Source: UBA8914 sp034002905
GTDB taxonomy: Bacteria; Pseudomonadota; Alphaproteobacteria; UBA9219
DNA length: 64,000 bases
Direction: 5' to 3'
Assembly (NCBI GenBank): GCA_034002905.1
Contig: JAVEZQ010000008.1
Location: 15,337 to 79,336 of the forward strand
Under the pieces are notes generated by a model, which saw nothing but the letters and a program-made list of their open reading frames with translations, was not told the DNA's origin and did not search any database. The translations under genes and the position numbers were made by a program. Positions 8,345 to 17,172 of this stretch are shown in pieces; positions within the stretch are counted from its first letter, which is position 1, and every line of letters begins with the position of its first letter.

Positions 8345-10147
8345 TTATTCCTGAAGAGCGCCCCACAACCCTTGTTCCCACGTTTGGCTAAGGCGCAAAG
8401 CCGAGAGTATCAAACCAACTTGGGAGTAAGTCTGTGGAAAGTTTCCCCATAGCTCCCCCGTTGTTGGGTCAATATCTTCGGAAAGGAGGCCGACATGGTT
8501 GCGTCGTTCGAGAATAGAATGGAAGAGTTCCAGGGCCTTCTCTCTTTGTCCTGTTGCAACCAGTGAATCGATGTACCAAAAGGCACAAACTGTGAAAGCC
8601 GTATGGGGAAGCCCAAAGTCATCGGCTTCGTCATAACGCATGATATAGCCATTGCGGAAAAGGCGTTTTTCAATCATGGAAAGTGTGTTGCGATAAATAT
8701 TGCTGTCGGCAGAAATAAAGCCGATTTCGGGCAAGAGGAGAAGGGAGGCATCAGCTTCTCGTCCTTCAAAACTTCCAGTGATCCAGTTGTTTTCATGATC
8801 AAGAGCACGCGTTAAAATTTCTGTGCGTAGCGTTGATGCTTTAGCGAGCCAGACATTGCCTTCGTCTGCTAGGCCAACATGATGTGCGATGCGGCCAAGA
8901 CTATGTATGGCAGCCCAACACATTGCAGCAGAAAAAGTGTGTGTTCGTTCACGGAATCTGTATTCCCATATACCGGCATCCGGTTTGAGCGCATTAGCCA
9001 AAGCCTGCTCACCGATCGGGCAGAGGAGGCGATACATGTCGATGCCTGCGGGCTTTTGAATGCGTTGATCCCAGAACATCTGTGCGGCGGAAAGAATAAC
9101 AGAGCCATAGACATCGTTCTGCTGCTGTGACACGGCAGCGTTTCCCACTCGCACTGGGCCCATGTCCCTGTATCCGACCAGAGAAGGGGCAAAAGCTTCA
9201 TCTGGAAGAGGCTCGGCTGTGATCGAGTAGATTGGGCTTAGCGGCGCATCGCTTTTTGTAAGAACGTTATCAAGTAAATAGTGAATAAAGCCTTCCATCG
9301 TTTGGGTTGCGCCCAGACGGTTTAACGCACTGACGGTGAACAGCGCATCACGAAGCCAGCAGTGTCGATAGTCCCAATTACGCGTGCTTCCGGGGGCTTC
9401 GGGGATCGAGGTTGTTAAGGCGGCGACGATGGCTCCATTATCTTCATAACTGCAAAGTTTAAGCGTGATGGCGGCACGAATGACGGCTTCCTGCCAATCA
9501 AAAGGTATGGCCAAACCGCGAACCCACTCCTGCCAATGATTGATTGTTTCTTCCATAAAACGCAAAACAATGGTTTCGGGCCGTTCAGGAATGGGTTCAT
9601 CGCTTGAGAGAATAAGGTTGACTGGACGGTTTAGGACAAACTCCGTTTCATTAAGCAAATAGGAAAGCGGCATATCGCTTGTTAGGCGTATAACGCTGTT
9701 TTCATCTGGGACAAAGCGAACATGATTGCTACCAGTTGTAATTTGAGTCTTACGTGCACCATATTCAAAGTGTGGTCTCACGCGAACTTTTATGCGGCAG
9801 GCACCTTGCAAGGGTTCGATACGGCGAATCAGCATAGGCGGACGAAACATGCGGCCAAAACGAATATGACGCGGTGCAAAGTCGATCAAACGACATTTGT
9901 TTTGATTTGAGTCCTCAAGAATTGTTTCAACAACAGCCGTGTTGCGGATGTAGGCTTGCTTGGAGTCACAAAAATCATGCACAAGGACGTCCATAAAACC
10001 TTGTTTAGGATCTGCCCCATTCAACAAGGAGCTGAATACCGGATCACCGTCAAATCTGGGGCGACAATGCCAAACATGTCTTCCTTTTTTGTCAATCATA
10101 CTGCTGATAGCGCAGTTGCCGATGACAGCCAGATCGAGTGTGGACAT
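8345..10147 (-). CDS. Glycoside hydrolase family 15 protein (glucoamylase/trehalase-like)
   Basis: A 600-residue cytosolic GH15 enzyme with the bacterial layout: an N-terminal beta-sandwich domain (IGNCAISSMID near the start) and a C-terminal (alpha/alpha)6 barrel. The conserved RNWDYRHCWLRDA block and the late GLLSEDIDPTTGELWGNFPQ segment contain the two catalytic glutamates expected in the family. No signal peptide is seen. Start at 10147 has GGAG at good spacing. Related proteins hydrolyse trehalose, maltose or dextrin ends, so the substrate cannot be fixed here. No trehalose synthesis gene is adjacent. Confidence 0.88.
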   Translation of the reverse strand: MSTLDLAVIGNCAISSMIDKKGRHVWHCRPRFDGDPVFSSLLNGADPKQGFMDVLVHDFCDSKQAYIRNTAVVETILEDSNQNKCRLIDFAPRHIRFGRMFRPPMLIRRIEPLQGACRIKVRVRPHFEYGARKTQITTGSNHVRFVPDENSVIRLTSDMPLSYLLNETEFVLNRPVNLILSSDEPIPERPETIVLRFMEETINHWQEWVRGLAIPFDWQEAVIRAAITLKLCSYEDNGAIVAALTTSIPEAPGSTRNWDYRHCWLRDALFTVSALNRLGATQTMEGFIHYLLDNVLTKSDAPLSPIYSITAEPLPDEAFAPSLVGYRDMGPVRVGNAAVSQQQNDVYGSVILSAAQMFWDQRIQKPAGIDMYRLLCPIGEQALANALKPDAGIWEYRFRERTHTFSAAMCWAAIHSLGRIAHHVGLADEGNVWLAKASTLRTEILTRALDHENNWITGSFEGREADASLLLLPEIGFISADSNIYRNTLSMIEKRLFRNGYIMRYDEADDFGLPHTAFTVCAFWYIDSLVATGQREKALELFHSILERRNHVGLLSEDIDPTTGELWGNFPQTYSQVGLILSALRLSQTWEQGLWGALQE

Positions 10148-10280
10148 CTACAACTCCATATACTTATAAGGCCCACAATTTTTTACGAGTTTTTTCCTCA
10201 ATCGTCCAGTTTTAATGGACAAAGATAGTTCATTTTAAATAGTTTTCCAACTGTGCCGCTGTGACGAAAAAGGCAGTAAA

Positions 10281-11081
10281 TTAAGGTTCGGCTTTAGGCA
10301 AAGTGTTTGCTCTAGCCGGCCTCGTTCTTAAGCGCTTTCTTTCGATGATGGGAATCTCGTTATCAAACCATCGCTGATATATCTCTTTTGCCGGAACATG
10401 GATGACATCGGCAGCACGCTTGTTGTTATGCATAAGCCACGCATCTACCATAATTGACCCAAGATTGTAACCAAAGTCTGGTGGAAAATTTTTTCCTCCG
10501 AAGAAGAACTCACCGACATTGATATTTGTCGATTCGATCATGCCTTTTACTTTGGGAATATACGGCAAGATGTTCTTCTCGAAATAGCCAAATACATATG
10601 GTTCGTAACGATAGAGCGCAGGCAAAGGAGTAAGCTGAATGTCACGATGCATAAAACAATTGGCGAGCCCCTCTTCGACAACGCGCTCTCCAACGGTTTT
10701 TGGATGTTTATGCACTCTAGAGCGGACGAGATGATAGAGTTCGTGCGCCACGACGCTGCCATATTCTTTAAAATGATTGTTTACAACGAGCGTAATCGTG
10801 CTTTGTGAAGAGTTTTCTCCCCTGATTTGATTTCCTCCCATTGATAGGGCAACGATATTCACATCTTCCAGATTGCGAAAGTTTTCGAACTGGTTTGCGA
10901 TATCTTCAACGAGCTTGATTTCATTTTTGACAAAAGCGATGACTTCAGCCGTAAGTTCGTATTTCTCGTCAGGAAGGGCCCGCCCTTCTTCTGATTGTGA
11001 CAGATAGCATTTGTATTGACTAACATCATGCAAGACATGAGGTGGGAGGATATCTGTTTCAGCAAAGAAATGGACCATCAT
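10281..11081 (-). CDS. Putative zinc metalloprotease, DUF2268-like
   Basis: About 266 residues. The zincin motif HELYH is at residues 113 to 117, and a downstream EEGLANCF (E136/E137) gives the likely third zinc ligand, as in the DUF2268 family of predicted Zn-dependent proteases. The remainder is soluble and has no signal peptide. The frame is open to a TTG at 11168, but an AT-rich -10-like TATAAT (about 11119 to 11124, minus) lies inside that extension, so I place the start at the MM pair at 11081. Neither start has a good ribosome site. Substrate and role are unknown. Confidence 0.65.
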   Translation of the reverse strand: MMVHFFAETDILPPHVLHDVSQYKCYLSQSEEGRALPDEKYELTAEVIAFVKNEIKLVEDIANQFENFRNLEDVNIVALSMGGNQIRGENSSQSTITLVVNNHFKEYGSVVAHELYHLVRSRVHKHPKTVGERVVEEGLANCFMHRDIQLTPLPALYRYEPYVFGYFEKNILPYIPKVKGMIESTNINVGEFFFGGKNFPPDFGYNLGSIMVDAWLMHNNKRAADVIHVPAKEIYQRWFDNEIPIIERKRLRTRPARANTLPKAEP

Positions 11082-11223
11082 GACGGTATTTATATATTTT
11101 GGCACAATTACAGTATTATATATAATTCTATTCGATCTTATAAAACGAAAACGATTTAATACAACCAATTAACCATAAGGGGTGCAGACCTCATTTGTCG
11201 GTTTAAGATATCTCGAAGGCTTT

Positions 11224-11973
11224 CTAAGCTTCCTGTGGTGTGCGAGATTGCGTTGCGGCCTGAGTGTGGGCCATCTTCCGGCGGGCTTTGTCGGCATAGA
11301 GTTTCATATCGGCTGAGACAAAGAGGGATTCAGCCGTATCTGTTTCCGTCACCATGGCAAAGCCAAAGCTGGCCTTGAGCGGTAGGCTTTGGGGCGCGTC
11401 GTGCATCACGCGTTTGTGAAAGACACGATCCAGATGATCGATCCGTTTCTTGGCATCCTTGGCGGAGAGATGGGTCATCAGGATTGCAAACTCGTCACCG
11501 CCGATGCGTCCGACATAATCGGTGCCACGGACTTCGTTGAGAAGGACCGACGCAGCGGTTTGCAAATAGCCATCGCCGACCATATGACCGAATTGGTCGT
11601 TGACTTGCTTGAAGTCATCAAGGTCGATCAAGATCAAGAGCGCCCCGTGATTACGAAAACGCCGAGCGTTGGCCAATTCGCGGCGCAAGGCTGCTGTGAA
11701 ACCGCGTCGATTAAGAAGGCCTGTCAACTCATCGCATTGTGCAAGTTTTTCAAGGGAACGAATGCGTTGTTCCTGTTCGGCAATCGTGCGTTGGGCGTCT
11801 TCCAGCAAAGACAATGCTTGCTCTTTGTCTGAGGTTAAAAGCGTCGGAGTCAGTGAGCGCTTGGCCTCAATAGGTGCAAAGGCATAAGCGTTCAGCGCGT
11901 TGCTGTAACCGCCCGGTAGCGGAAAGCGTGGCGTTTGTTGCTCGCGACGGTCTGTGTTTGTCAAACTAGGCAT
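11224..11973 (-). CDS. GGDEF domain diguanylate cyclase
   Basis: A 249-residue soluble protein predicted to make cyclic di-GMP from two GTP. The C-terminal GGDEF domain is intact: the CDELTGLLNRRG entry, the active site GGDEF, and an RGTD inhibitory site exactly five residues upstream, so product feedback is expected. The N-terminal 90 residues include a short coiled coil (EQALSLLEDAQRTIAEQE) but no recognised sensor domain or membrane helix. I choose the ATG at 11973 with GGGGAG upstream. C-di-GMP commonly controls pili and attachment; any link with the pilus locus 14 kb away is inference. Confidence 0.9.
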   Translation of the reverse strand: MPSLTNTDRREQQTPRFPLPGGYSNALNAYAFAPIEAKRSLTPTLLTSDKEQALSLLEDAQRTIAEQEQRIRSLEKLAQCDELTGLLNRRGFTAALRRELANARRFRNHGALLILIDLDDFKQVNDQFGHMVGDGYLQTAASVLLNEVRGTDYVGRIGGDEFAILMTHLSAKDAKKRIDHLDRVFHKRVMHDAPQSLPLKASFGFAMVTETDTAESLFVSADMKLYADKARRKMAHTQAATQSRTPQEA

Positions 11974-12223
11974 GGAGAACTCCCCAAGAAGAAACATATG
12001 CTCAAAGGAGATATGCAAGCTTTGGGCCAAAAGTGGAAATAGATTAACCTATTGATATATATATGTAATATCAGGTTCACTTTTCTGGGTTCTGGAGAAG
12101 GGATATTTTTTCCTAGTAACTTTTAGACAAAAGAAATCGTAAGGTAAGCTGCTGCTTGTTTTGGGGATGCGGTCTATTCTATGGTGGACAGGAAGCTTAA
12201 TGCGTTGAAACAGGATTCGGACA

Positions 12224-13105
12224 GTGATGATGATTGGAAAGAAAGTTCCCCATTTTTGCAGCTTTGTTGGCCTTGTCATGATAGCAGCTCTTTTTTTGCC
12301 ATCATGCGCTTGGGCGGCACTTGAGGGGGCTTCCGCGCCCGCTCGAATTGTTCCTCACAAAGCCTATTACAAGTTGGTGATGGGATCAAAAACCAATAGC
12401 AGCGCCTTGGACGATGTCACGGGAACTATTCTGTTTGATTGGCAGAACAGCTGCGATGGATGGACCTCACAGCAATATATCAGCTTTGCTTTTAGCTATG
12501 CCGACGGGACCCAAGCTCAGATCAAAAGTACAATGATGTCGTGGGAGTCCATGGACGGCAAGGATATGACGTTCTACATCAAGCGCCAAAGTGATGCGGA
12601 TGAAGAAGAAAATTATAAGGGCAAGGCACATATGGACGAACAGGGGGGTGTCGTCAAGTTTTCGATGCCTGAAAATACACCGGACTTAACCCTTCCCAAA
12701 GACACGATGTACCCGACCAATCATACATTTATGATCCTTCAAAAGGCTTTGGCAGGGGAAAAGATGTTTACTCGTCGCGTCTATGACGGATCACAGGCAA
12801 AGGATGTTGACGAGGTCAGTGTTTTTATCGCGCCGGAACTCAAAGAGATTGATAAAGATATTCAGGAAAAGTACAAAGGTAACGGCTTGATTGGCGGGCG
12901 GGCGTGGCCTGTGCGGCTGGCCTTTTACAGGGCTGCGGATCAAACAAGTGCGCCAGACTATGAGATGGAAATGGAAATGCAGGAAAATGGCGTGGTTCGT
13001 AAGGTCAAGATCGAATATCCAGACTTCACTATTACTGGATCGCTAGACAAACTGGAGCCAAATGAAACCCTTTCTTGCGGAGCCAAAAACGGCGGCACAC
13101 CGTGA
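12224..13105 (+). CDS. eipB: Cell envelope integrity protein EipB (DUF1849)
   Basis: A 293-residue periplasmic protein of the EipB family, described in Brucella as a beta-spiral protein needed for envelope integrity. The N-terminal signal peptide ends near SCAWA. The two family cysteines that form a disulfide are visible in NSCDGW and in the C-terminal TLSCG. The VPHKAYYKL opening, GTILFDW strand and late MEMQENGVVRKVKIEYPDF segment match family blocks. The start could be GTG 12224 (best spaced from AGGA) or ATG 12227/12230. The stop overlaps the tsaB start. Confidence 0.85.
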   Translation: MMMIGKKVPHFCSFVGLVMIAALFLPSCAWAALEGASAPARIVPHKAYYKLVMGSKTNSSALDDVTGTILFDWQNSCDGWTSQQYISFAFSYADGTQAQIKSTMMSWESMDGKDMTFYIKRQSDADEEENYKGKAHMDEQGGVVKFSMPENTPDLTLPKDTMYPTNHTFMILQKALAGEKMFTRRVYDGSQAKDVDEVSVFIAPELKEIDKDIQEKYKGNGLIGGRAWPVRLAFYRAADQTSAPDYEMEMEMQENGVVRKVKIEYPDFTITGSLDKLEPNETLSCGAKNGGTP

Positions 13106-13761
13106 TCATTCTTTCGATTGATAGCGCATCCGTCGGATGCGCCGTTTGCGTGTGGCAGGATGGCGCCCTGTTGAGTCTGCGAAACGAGACGATGCAGCGT
13201 GGACAGGATGCACGCCTGATCCCCCTTGTTCAGGAAGCGATGACGCAAGCCTCTGTTGGTTTTTCTCAGCTTGACCGTATGGCTGTGACACGCGGGCCGG
13301 GCAGTTTCACGGGCTTGCGCATTGGCCTTGCTGCCGCGCGAGGGTTGGGGCTTGCTGCCAAGAAACCTGTCATAGGGATCGATCGTTTTGCGATCTTTCG
13401 GCATCTTTATGCGCAGGAAACTCGACCCCTTGTCGTTATTCTGGAGTCCCGTCGGCTTGAGCTTTATGTGCAAATGTTTGATGGTGCTATGCCCGTTTCA
13501 AGGCCTGTCATGTTGCCGCCGAAAGAGATCGAGACTTTACTCAAAGAAAAGCCAGAGGCCGTTGTCGTTGGAGACGCAGCAGAGTCTCTTGCGGCAATTT
13601 CCATTGCCCCAGAGCGTTTTCTGCCGCAACAGGGCCAAGAAGTTGTGGCCTGTGCGGAGTTGGCTCAACAGGTGGCTGATTTGTGTGATCCAGCGTTTCT
13701 GCCGCGTCCCCTTTATCTTCGCGCGCCGGATGTCACGTTTCCAAAGACAAAAGAGGGCTAA
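13102..13761 (+). CDS. tsaB: tRNA threonylcarbamoyladenosine biosynthesis protein TsaB
   Basis: A 219-residue ASKHA-fold pseudo-enzyme that scaffolds TsaD and TsaE in making t6A at position 37 of ANN-reading tRNAs. The N-terminal IILSIDSASVGCAV strand pair and the GPGSFTGLRIG loop are diagnostic. I choose GTG at 13102, which overlaps the eipB stop as GTGA and gives the family-standard first strand; an upstream TTG in frame would add nine unconserved residues. Followed after two bases by rimI, the commonest neighbour of tsaB. Confidence 0.93.
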   Translation: MIILSIDSASVGCAVCVWQDGALLSLRNETMQRGQDARLIPLVQEAMTQASVGFSQLDRMAVTRGPGSFTGLRIGLAAARGLGLAAKKPVIGIDRFAIFRHLYAQETRPLVVILESRRLELYVQMFDGAMPVSRPVMLPPKEIETLLKEKPEAVVVGDAAESLAAISIAPERFLPQQGQEVVACAELAQQVADLCDPAFLPRPLYLRAPDVTFPKTKEG

Positions 13762-13763
13762 GC

Positions 13764-14204
13764 ATGGTGCCCTATCGTCTGAGTATGGATGAATTGGATA
13801 AGGTCTGTGGGCTTCATCGTGCTTGTTTTAGGACTGAATCATGGAGCCGCGCACAGCTTGCGGCAAGTTTGGAGTCTTCTTCGGTTGAAGGTTGGGGCTT
13901 GCGACTTGAGAAAGAAAGTGTTGGCTTCATTCTGGTGCAACAAGCTGGAGACGATGTCGAGGTCCTCACTTTGGCCGTCGATCCCGCGCATCGGCGTAAA
14001 GGGATTGCGCGAGGCCTTCTGTCCTTTGCCCGCAATCGTTATCCAAAGGCGCCTTTCTTTCTTGAGGTTGCCGAAGATAATATGGGAGCCCGCGCTTTGT
14101 ATGAATCGTGCGGTTATCATCTAATTGGGCGGAGAAAGGGATATTATCGGCGCGTGGGCGGCTCGGCCGACGCGTTGAATTATCGATTAGATACAAATGG
14201 TTAA
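13764..14204 (+). CDS. rimI: Ribosomal-protein-alanine N-acetyltransferase RimI
   Basis: A 146-residue GNAT acetyltransferase; RimI acetylates the N-terminal alanine of ribosomal protein S18 with acetyl-CoA. The acetyl-CoA pyrophosphate loop is RRKGIARGL, preceded by LTLAVDP and followed by LEVAEDNMGARALYESCGY and the C-terminal RRKGYYRR that typify RimI. It lies two bases after tsaB, the classical tsaB-rimI pair. Substrate assignment rests on family and context. Confidence 0.9.
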   Translation: MVPYRLSMDELDKVCGLHRACFRTESWSRAQLAASLESSSVEGWGLRLEKESVGFILVQQAGDDVEVLTLAVDPAHRRKGIARGLLSFARNRYPKAPFFLEVAEDNMGARALYESCGYHLIGRRKGYYRRVGGSADALNYRLDTNG

Positions 14205-14283
14205 TAGCCTTTTCTCCTGATTTGCTTTAAGCTTGTGGGGCGTGGTAAGCTGAGTGCCCCTGAAACAAAGGACGGTAGGATCA

Positions 14284-15231
14284 ATGCAGGTATTGAGTTT
14301 TGAGAAACCAGTTACGGATTTGGAAGCCAAGATTGAAGAGCTTCGCCATCTTTCCAGTGACGGGGACGTGAATATCGCGGATGAAGTCGCGCGCCTTCAG
14401 GCGAAGGTCGAGCAGCAACTGCGTACGATTTATGGCAAGCTGACTCCAGAGGAAAAAGTTCAAGTTGCGCGTCATCCCGACCGTCCACAGTTCTTGGATT
14501 ATGTTGAGGCGTTGATTACTGAGTTTACGCCGCTTGCTGGCGACCGCGCCTTTGCGGATGATCGCGCTGTCATTGGAGGGCTGGGCCGTTTTAACGGACA
14601 GGCTTGTATGATCATCGGTCAACAACGCGGCCATGATACCGAAAGCCGTGTGAAGCATAATTTTGGCATGGCAAATCCCGAAGGCTACCGCAAAGCGCAG
14701 CGATTGATGCATATGGCGGATCACTTTGGTTTGCCGATCTTGACCTTTGTGGATACGGCGGGCGCTTTCCCCGGCGATGAGGCCGAAGCGCGTGGGCAGG
14801 CCGAGGCCATTGCCCGCTCGATAGAAGTCTGCGTTTCGGTCAAAGTGCCATTGATTTCTGTTGTGATCGGTGAAGGCGGTTCGGGTGGTGCGATTGCTAT
14901 TGCTGCTGCGGATCGCATTTTGATGCTGGAGCATGCCATTTATTCCGTGATTTCGCCCGAAGGATGCGCCTCAATCTTGTGGCGCGGCCGCGAGTTTGCG
15001 GGAGAGGCGGCAAAAGCGTTAAGGCTTACGGCGCAAGATCTTCTTCAATTCGGCGTCATTGATGCCGTCATTCCCGAACCACTCGGTGGGGCGCACCGGT
15101 TGTATGACGAGGTTTTTGCCTCTGTCCGCCGCGAGCTTGCCAAACATCTGGGCGAGTTGATGGGAACCGATGGGCAAAAACTTGCCGAATCCCGCCAGGC
15201 CAAGTTCTTGCAAATGGGCAAGAGGCTTTAG
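14284..15231 (+). CDS. accA: Acetyl-CoA carboxylase carboxyltransferase subunit alpha
   Basis: The 315-residue alpha subunit of the carboxyltransferase that, with AccD, transfers CO2 from carboxybiotin to acetyl-CoA to form malonyl-CoA. The crotonase-like core is complete: GLGRFNGQACMIIGQQRG, FGMANPEGYRKA, TFVDTAGAFPG, VIGEGGSGGAIAI and the SPEGCASILWR block. The start is the ATG at 14284 (MQVLSFEKP, preceded by GTAGGA); ten further codons upstream are open but not conserved. It is monocistronic as far as visible. Confidence 0.97.
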   Translation: MQVLSFEKPVTDLEAKIEELRHLSSDGDVNIADEVARLQAKVEQQLRTIYGKLTPEEKVQVARHPDRPQFLDYVEALITEFTPLAGDRAFADDRAVIGGLGRFNGQACMIIGQQRGHDTESRVKHNFGMANPEGYRKAQRLMHMADHFGLPILTFVDTAGAFPGDEAEARGQAEAIARSIEVCVSVKVPLISVVIGEGGSGGAIAIAAADRILMLEHAIYSVISPEGCASILWRGREFAGEAAKALRLTAQDLLQFGVIDAVIPEPLGGAHRLYDEVFASVRRELAKHLGELMGTDGQKLAESRQAKFLQMGKRL

Positions 15232-15247
15232 ATCGAAAAGCTGTAAA

Positions 15248-15916
15248 TTAACGAGGTAAGGCAGCGATGGCATTCACCGCCGTTCTGGATTGAACTTGTG
15301 CGCCATTTCGCAAAACGATCGCACCGGGCAAATATCCCCGGGATTGTCGTATCGTCTTGACCTTATCTCCGATTAGAGACTGAATTTGGCCCAGTGCAAC
15401 ATTTTTTAGCATATTATCCGTACGCCCCTTCGTTTGCATGGACTGGACTTCAGTGAAGAGGTACAGGGCTGAATCTTCGTTGGATAATTTGTGCCCGATC
15501 CATTCGGGTTTTTTATATCGATTATCGAGAATGCCTTTCGCAAGGACCATCGTAGCGGCGACGTGCCCCATTTGATAGGACTTGTGTAGGTATTTCTCTT
15601 CCTCAGTCTCGGTTGATTGATTACGGCTGCGCAAGATCAAAGCATGTGTATAAGCCGCCTCGGTATCCTTTTCTGCCGCCCACTGAATAAGTTGGTGGCC
15701 GGGGCTGTCCTCTTTTTTGCAATCTCCTTCTTGTAGAAGGATCATGCCCATATAAAAGTACCCTATGGCAAAATTGTCCATGTAAGATTCTTGAACCATT
15801 TTGCGTGCAGCTTGTGCGGTATTCTTATCTTTGGCCGTAATATATTGTTGATAGCCCAGTTCGGTGCGTTCGGCCGGGGTTAGGAGTTCAGCGTTACAGG
15901 AAATGGGAAGGGGCAT
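15248..15916 (-). CDS. Sel1-like repeat protein
   Basis: A 222-residue protein that I recognise only by repeats. Two or three Sel1-like helical repeats are visible between residues 50 and 150 (for example LIQWAAEKDTEAAYTHALIL and LHKSYQMGHVAATMVLAKG). The C-terminal 70 residues are not repeat-like. No clear signal peptide is present. Such repeats mediate protein contacts, often in envelope stress or signalling. It is convergent with accA (16 bases). Function unknown. Confidence 0.65.
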   Translation of the reverse strand: MPLPISCNAELLTPAERTELGYQQYITAKDKNTAQAARKMVQESYMDNFAIGYFYMGMILLQEGDCKKEDSPGHQLIQWAAEKDTEAAYTHALILRSRNQSTETEEEKYLHKSYQMGHVAATMVLAKGILDNRYKKPEWIGHKLSNEDSALYLFTEVQSMQTKGRTDNMLKNVALGQIQSLIGDKVKTIRQSRGYLPGAIVLRNGAQVQSRTAVNAIAALPR

Positions 15917-16013
15917 ATTGGATCACTCAACCTAGATGCACATTGTTAGCGAGCTTGTAAGCCATGTATAAAAAAGGCTCAAGATAAATTGATGGTTAAG
16001 ACTTTTGATGTCT

Positions 16014-16643
16014 TTAAATTAATGCACCGCTTGTCTCGCTGACCAGCCAACGGCTGCGCAAGTCCGTATGGCGCAGGGCGAACCATTGCATCGCGATGAT
16101 CGTCGCCGCATCACGATATTTGCCGGTGTACAGGCGATTGATGGCTTGCATCGCATCAAGCACCACGACTTTGATGTTTTCGCCCTCGTGTTCAAGTCCG
16201 TGGATTGAGCCATCTTCTGGAGCTTGGGTTCGCCCAATGAAAAGGGTGACCTGCTCGGCAAGAAAACCCGGACTTGGATAATAAGCAAAAATTTTCTGAA
16301 GCTCCGCAACGTTGCATCCGGCTTCTTCCAAAGCCTCGCGACGGGCGGCTTGTTCTGCCGTTTCGCCACCGTTAATCATGCCCGCGACGCATTCCAGAAG
16401 GAAGGGATCCTCGTCATGGATCATCGGGGCACTTCGGAATTCTTCGATCAGGATGACTTTGTCCTGATGAGGATCAAAGAGAAGCACAACGGCGGCTTGT
16501 TCTGCGCCAGAGAAAACTTCGCGTGAAAAGACATCACTCCATCCACCTTGATACAGTTCTTGGCGAATGTGGTAACGGTCAACACGGCAAAAACCCTGAA
16601 AAAGGGCCTCACGGTGGATGATTTTATAGTTCTTTTTCGACAT
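16014..16643 (-). CDS. Nudix hydrolase, ADP-ribose pyrophosphatase-like
   Basis: A 209-residue hydrolase of the NudF/ADP-ribose pyrophosphatase group, which cleaves ADP-ribose to AMP and ribose 5-phosphate. The Nudix box is complete (G, five residues, E, seven residues, REALEEAGC), with the preceding ECVAGMINGGE and the downstream YYPSPGFLAEQ that mark the ADPR group. I choose the ATG at 16643 (MSKKNYKI); a GTG at 16679 extends the frame with unconserved residues. No strong ribosome site is seen for either. Confidence 0.87.
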   Translation of the reverse strand: MSKKNYKIIHREALFQGFCRVDRYHIRQELYQGGWSDVFSREVFSGAEQAAVVLLFDPHQDKVILIEEFRSAPMIHDEDPFLLECVAGMINGGETAEQAARREALEEAGCNVAELQKIFAYYPSPGFLAEQVTLFIGRTQAPEDGSIHGLEHEGENIKVVVLDAMQAINRLYTGKYRDAATIIAMQWFALRHTDLRSRWLVSETSGALI

Positions 16644-16740
16644 GTGGCGCAGTCTATGCGAAGAGGGGGCATAGGTCACCCCCTTTTTAACTGCTTGAAA
16701 AACAAGAAGGCTAAATAAAAGTCATCCTTATTGACTAAGC

Positions 16741-16758
16741 GGTGGAAGGGGTAGGATT
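16741..16758. repeat. 18-base copy of the tRNA-Tyr 3' end
   Basis: GGTGGAAGGGGTAGGATT here is identical to 16935 to 16952, which is the 3' acceptor/T-arm end of tRNA-Tyr with part of its CCA. The two copies are direct repeats 194 bases apart. The arrangement resembles an attachment-site scar or the remnant of a duplicated tRNA; no integrase or element lies between. The rest of the 290-base gap between the Nudix gene and the tRNA holds the terminator and no convincing gene. Confidence 0.75.
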
Positions 16759-16903
16759 GATGTCACCGCTTTCGGGGCTCCATCGTGCCTTCGGCATAAC
16801 CTTTTCATTTTGTGCGGCGGCATACACGTGCGCCGCCGCCTTATGGAATGTCTTGTCGTCGAATCTACTTTCCGGTTTGAACCCTGCCTCTGCCGATGAA
16901 AAC

Positions 16904-16931
16904 AAAAAAGCCCCCATTTGGGGGCTTTTTT
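16904..16931 (-). terminator. Terminator downstream of tRNA-Tyr
   Basis: A 12-base-pair perfect stem (AAAAAAGCCCCC with GGGGGCTTTTTT) around a four-base loop. The T run on the minus strand follows the tRNA by only a few bases, so it ends the tRNA transcript; the symmetric A/T flanks could let it work in both directions. Confidence 0.9.
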
Positions 16932-16933
16932 AA

Positions 16934-17019
16934 TGGTGGAAGGGGTAGGATTCGAACCTACGTACTCGTAAGAGGGCAGATTTACAGTCTGCTGCCATTA
17001 ACCACTCGGCCACCCTTCC
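16934..17019 (-). tRNA. tRNA-Tyr (GUA)
   Basis: An 86-base gene with CCA encoded. The seven-pair acceptor stem is GGAAGGG with CCCTTCC and discriminator A. The anticodon loop CTGTAAA gives anticodon GUA. A long variable arm, as in type II tRNAs, lies between the anticodon and T stems, and the T loop reads GGTTCGAATCC. A promoter and a terminator flank it. Confidence 0.97.
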
Positions 17020-17066
17020 ACGTTATGGTGTCGTGCCGATGCGCCTATTGCTAAGCGAGAAATGGC

Positions 17067-17095
17067 AATTAGCGGATTTTCCTTGCGCTTGTCAA
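17067..17095 (-). promoter_or_regulatory. Candidate promoter of tRNA-Tyr
   Basis: On the minus strand TTGACA (17095 to 17090), a 17-base spacer and CTAATT as -10 (17072 to 17067) lie about 48 bases before the tRNA 5' end. The -35 is perfect and the -10 is fair. Confidence 0.5.
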
Positions 17096-17172
17096 TGGTA
17101 GAGGCTTGATTAGGGTTGGTTTTTGTCAAAAAAGGCCGAGGAAGGCCAAAAAATATCAAGGAACGTAAAAAA

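Noticed and set aside
12049..12279. 76-codon frame on the minus strand between the GGDEF gene and eipB
   Set aside because: It overlaps the eipB signal peptide region, has biased composition and no ribosome site; the region is better explained as divergent promoters.
16735..16917. 60-codon frame on the minus strand downstream of tRNA-Tyr
   Set aside because: Its ATG lies in the loop of the tRNA terminator, its end reads through the repeated tRNA 3' end, and there is no ribosome site.
16742..16933. 63-codon frame on the plus strand in the same interval
   Set aside because: It begins within the 18-base tRNA repeat, runs through the terminator hairpin and has no ribosome site or recognisable product.
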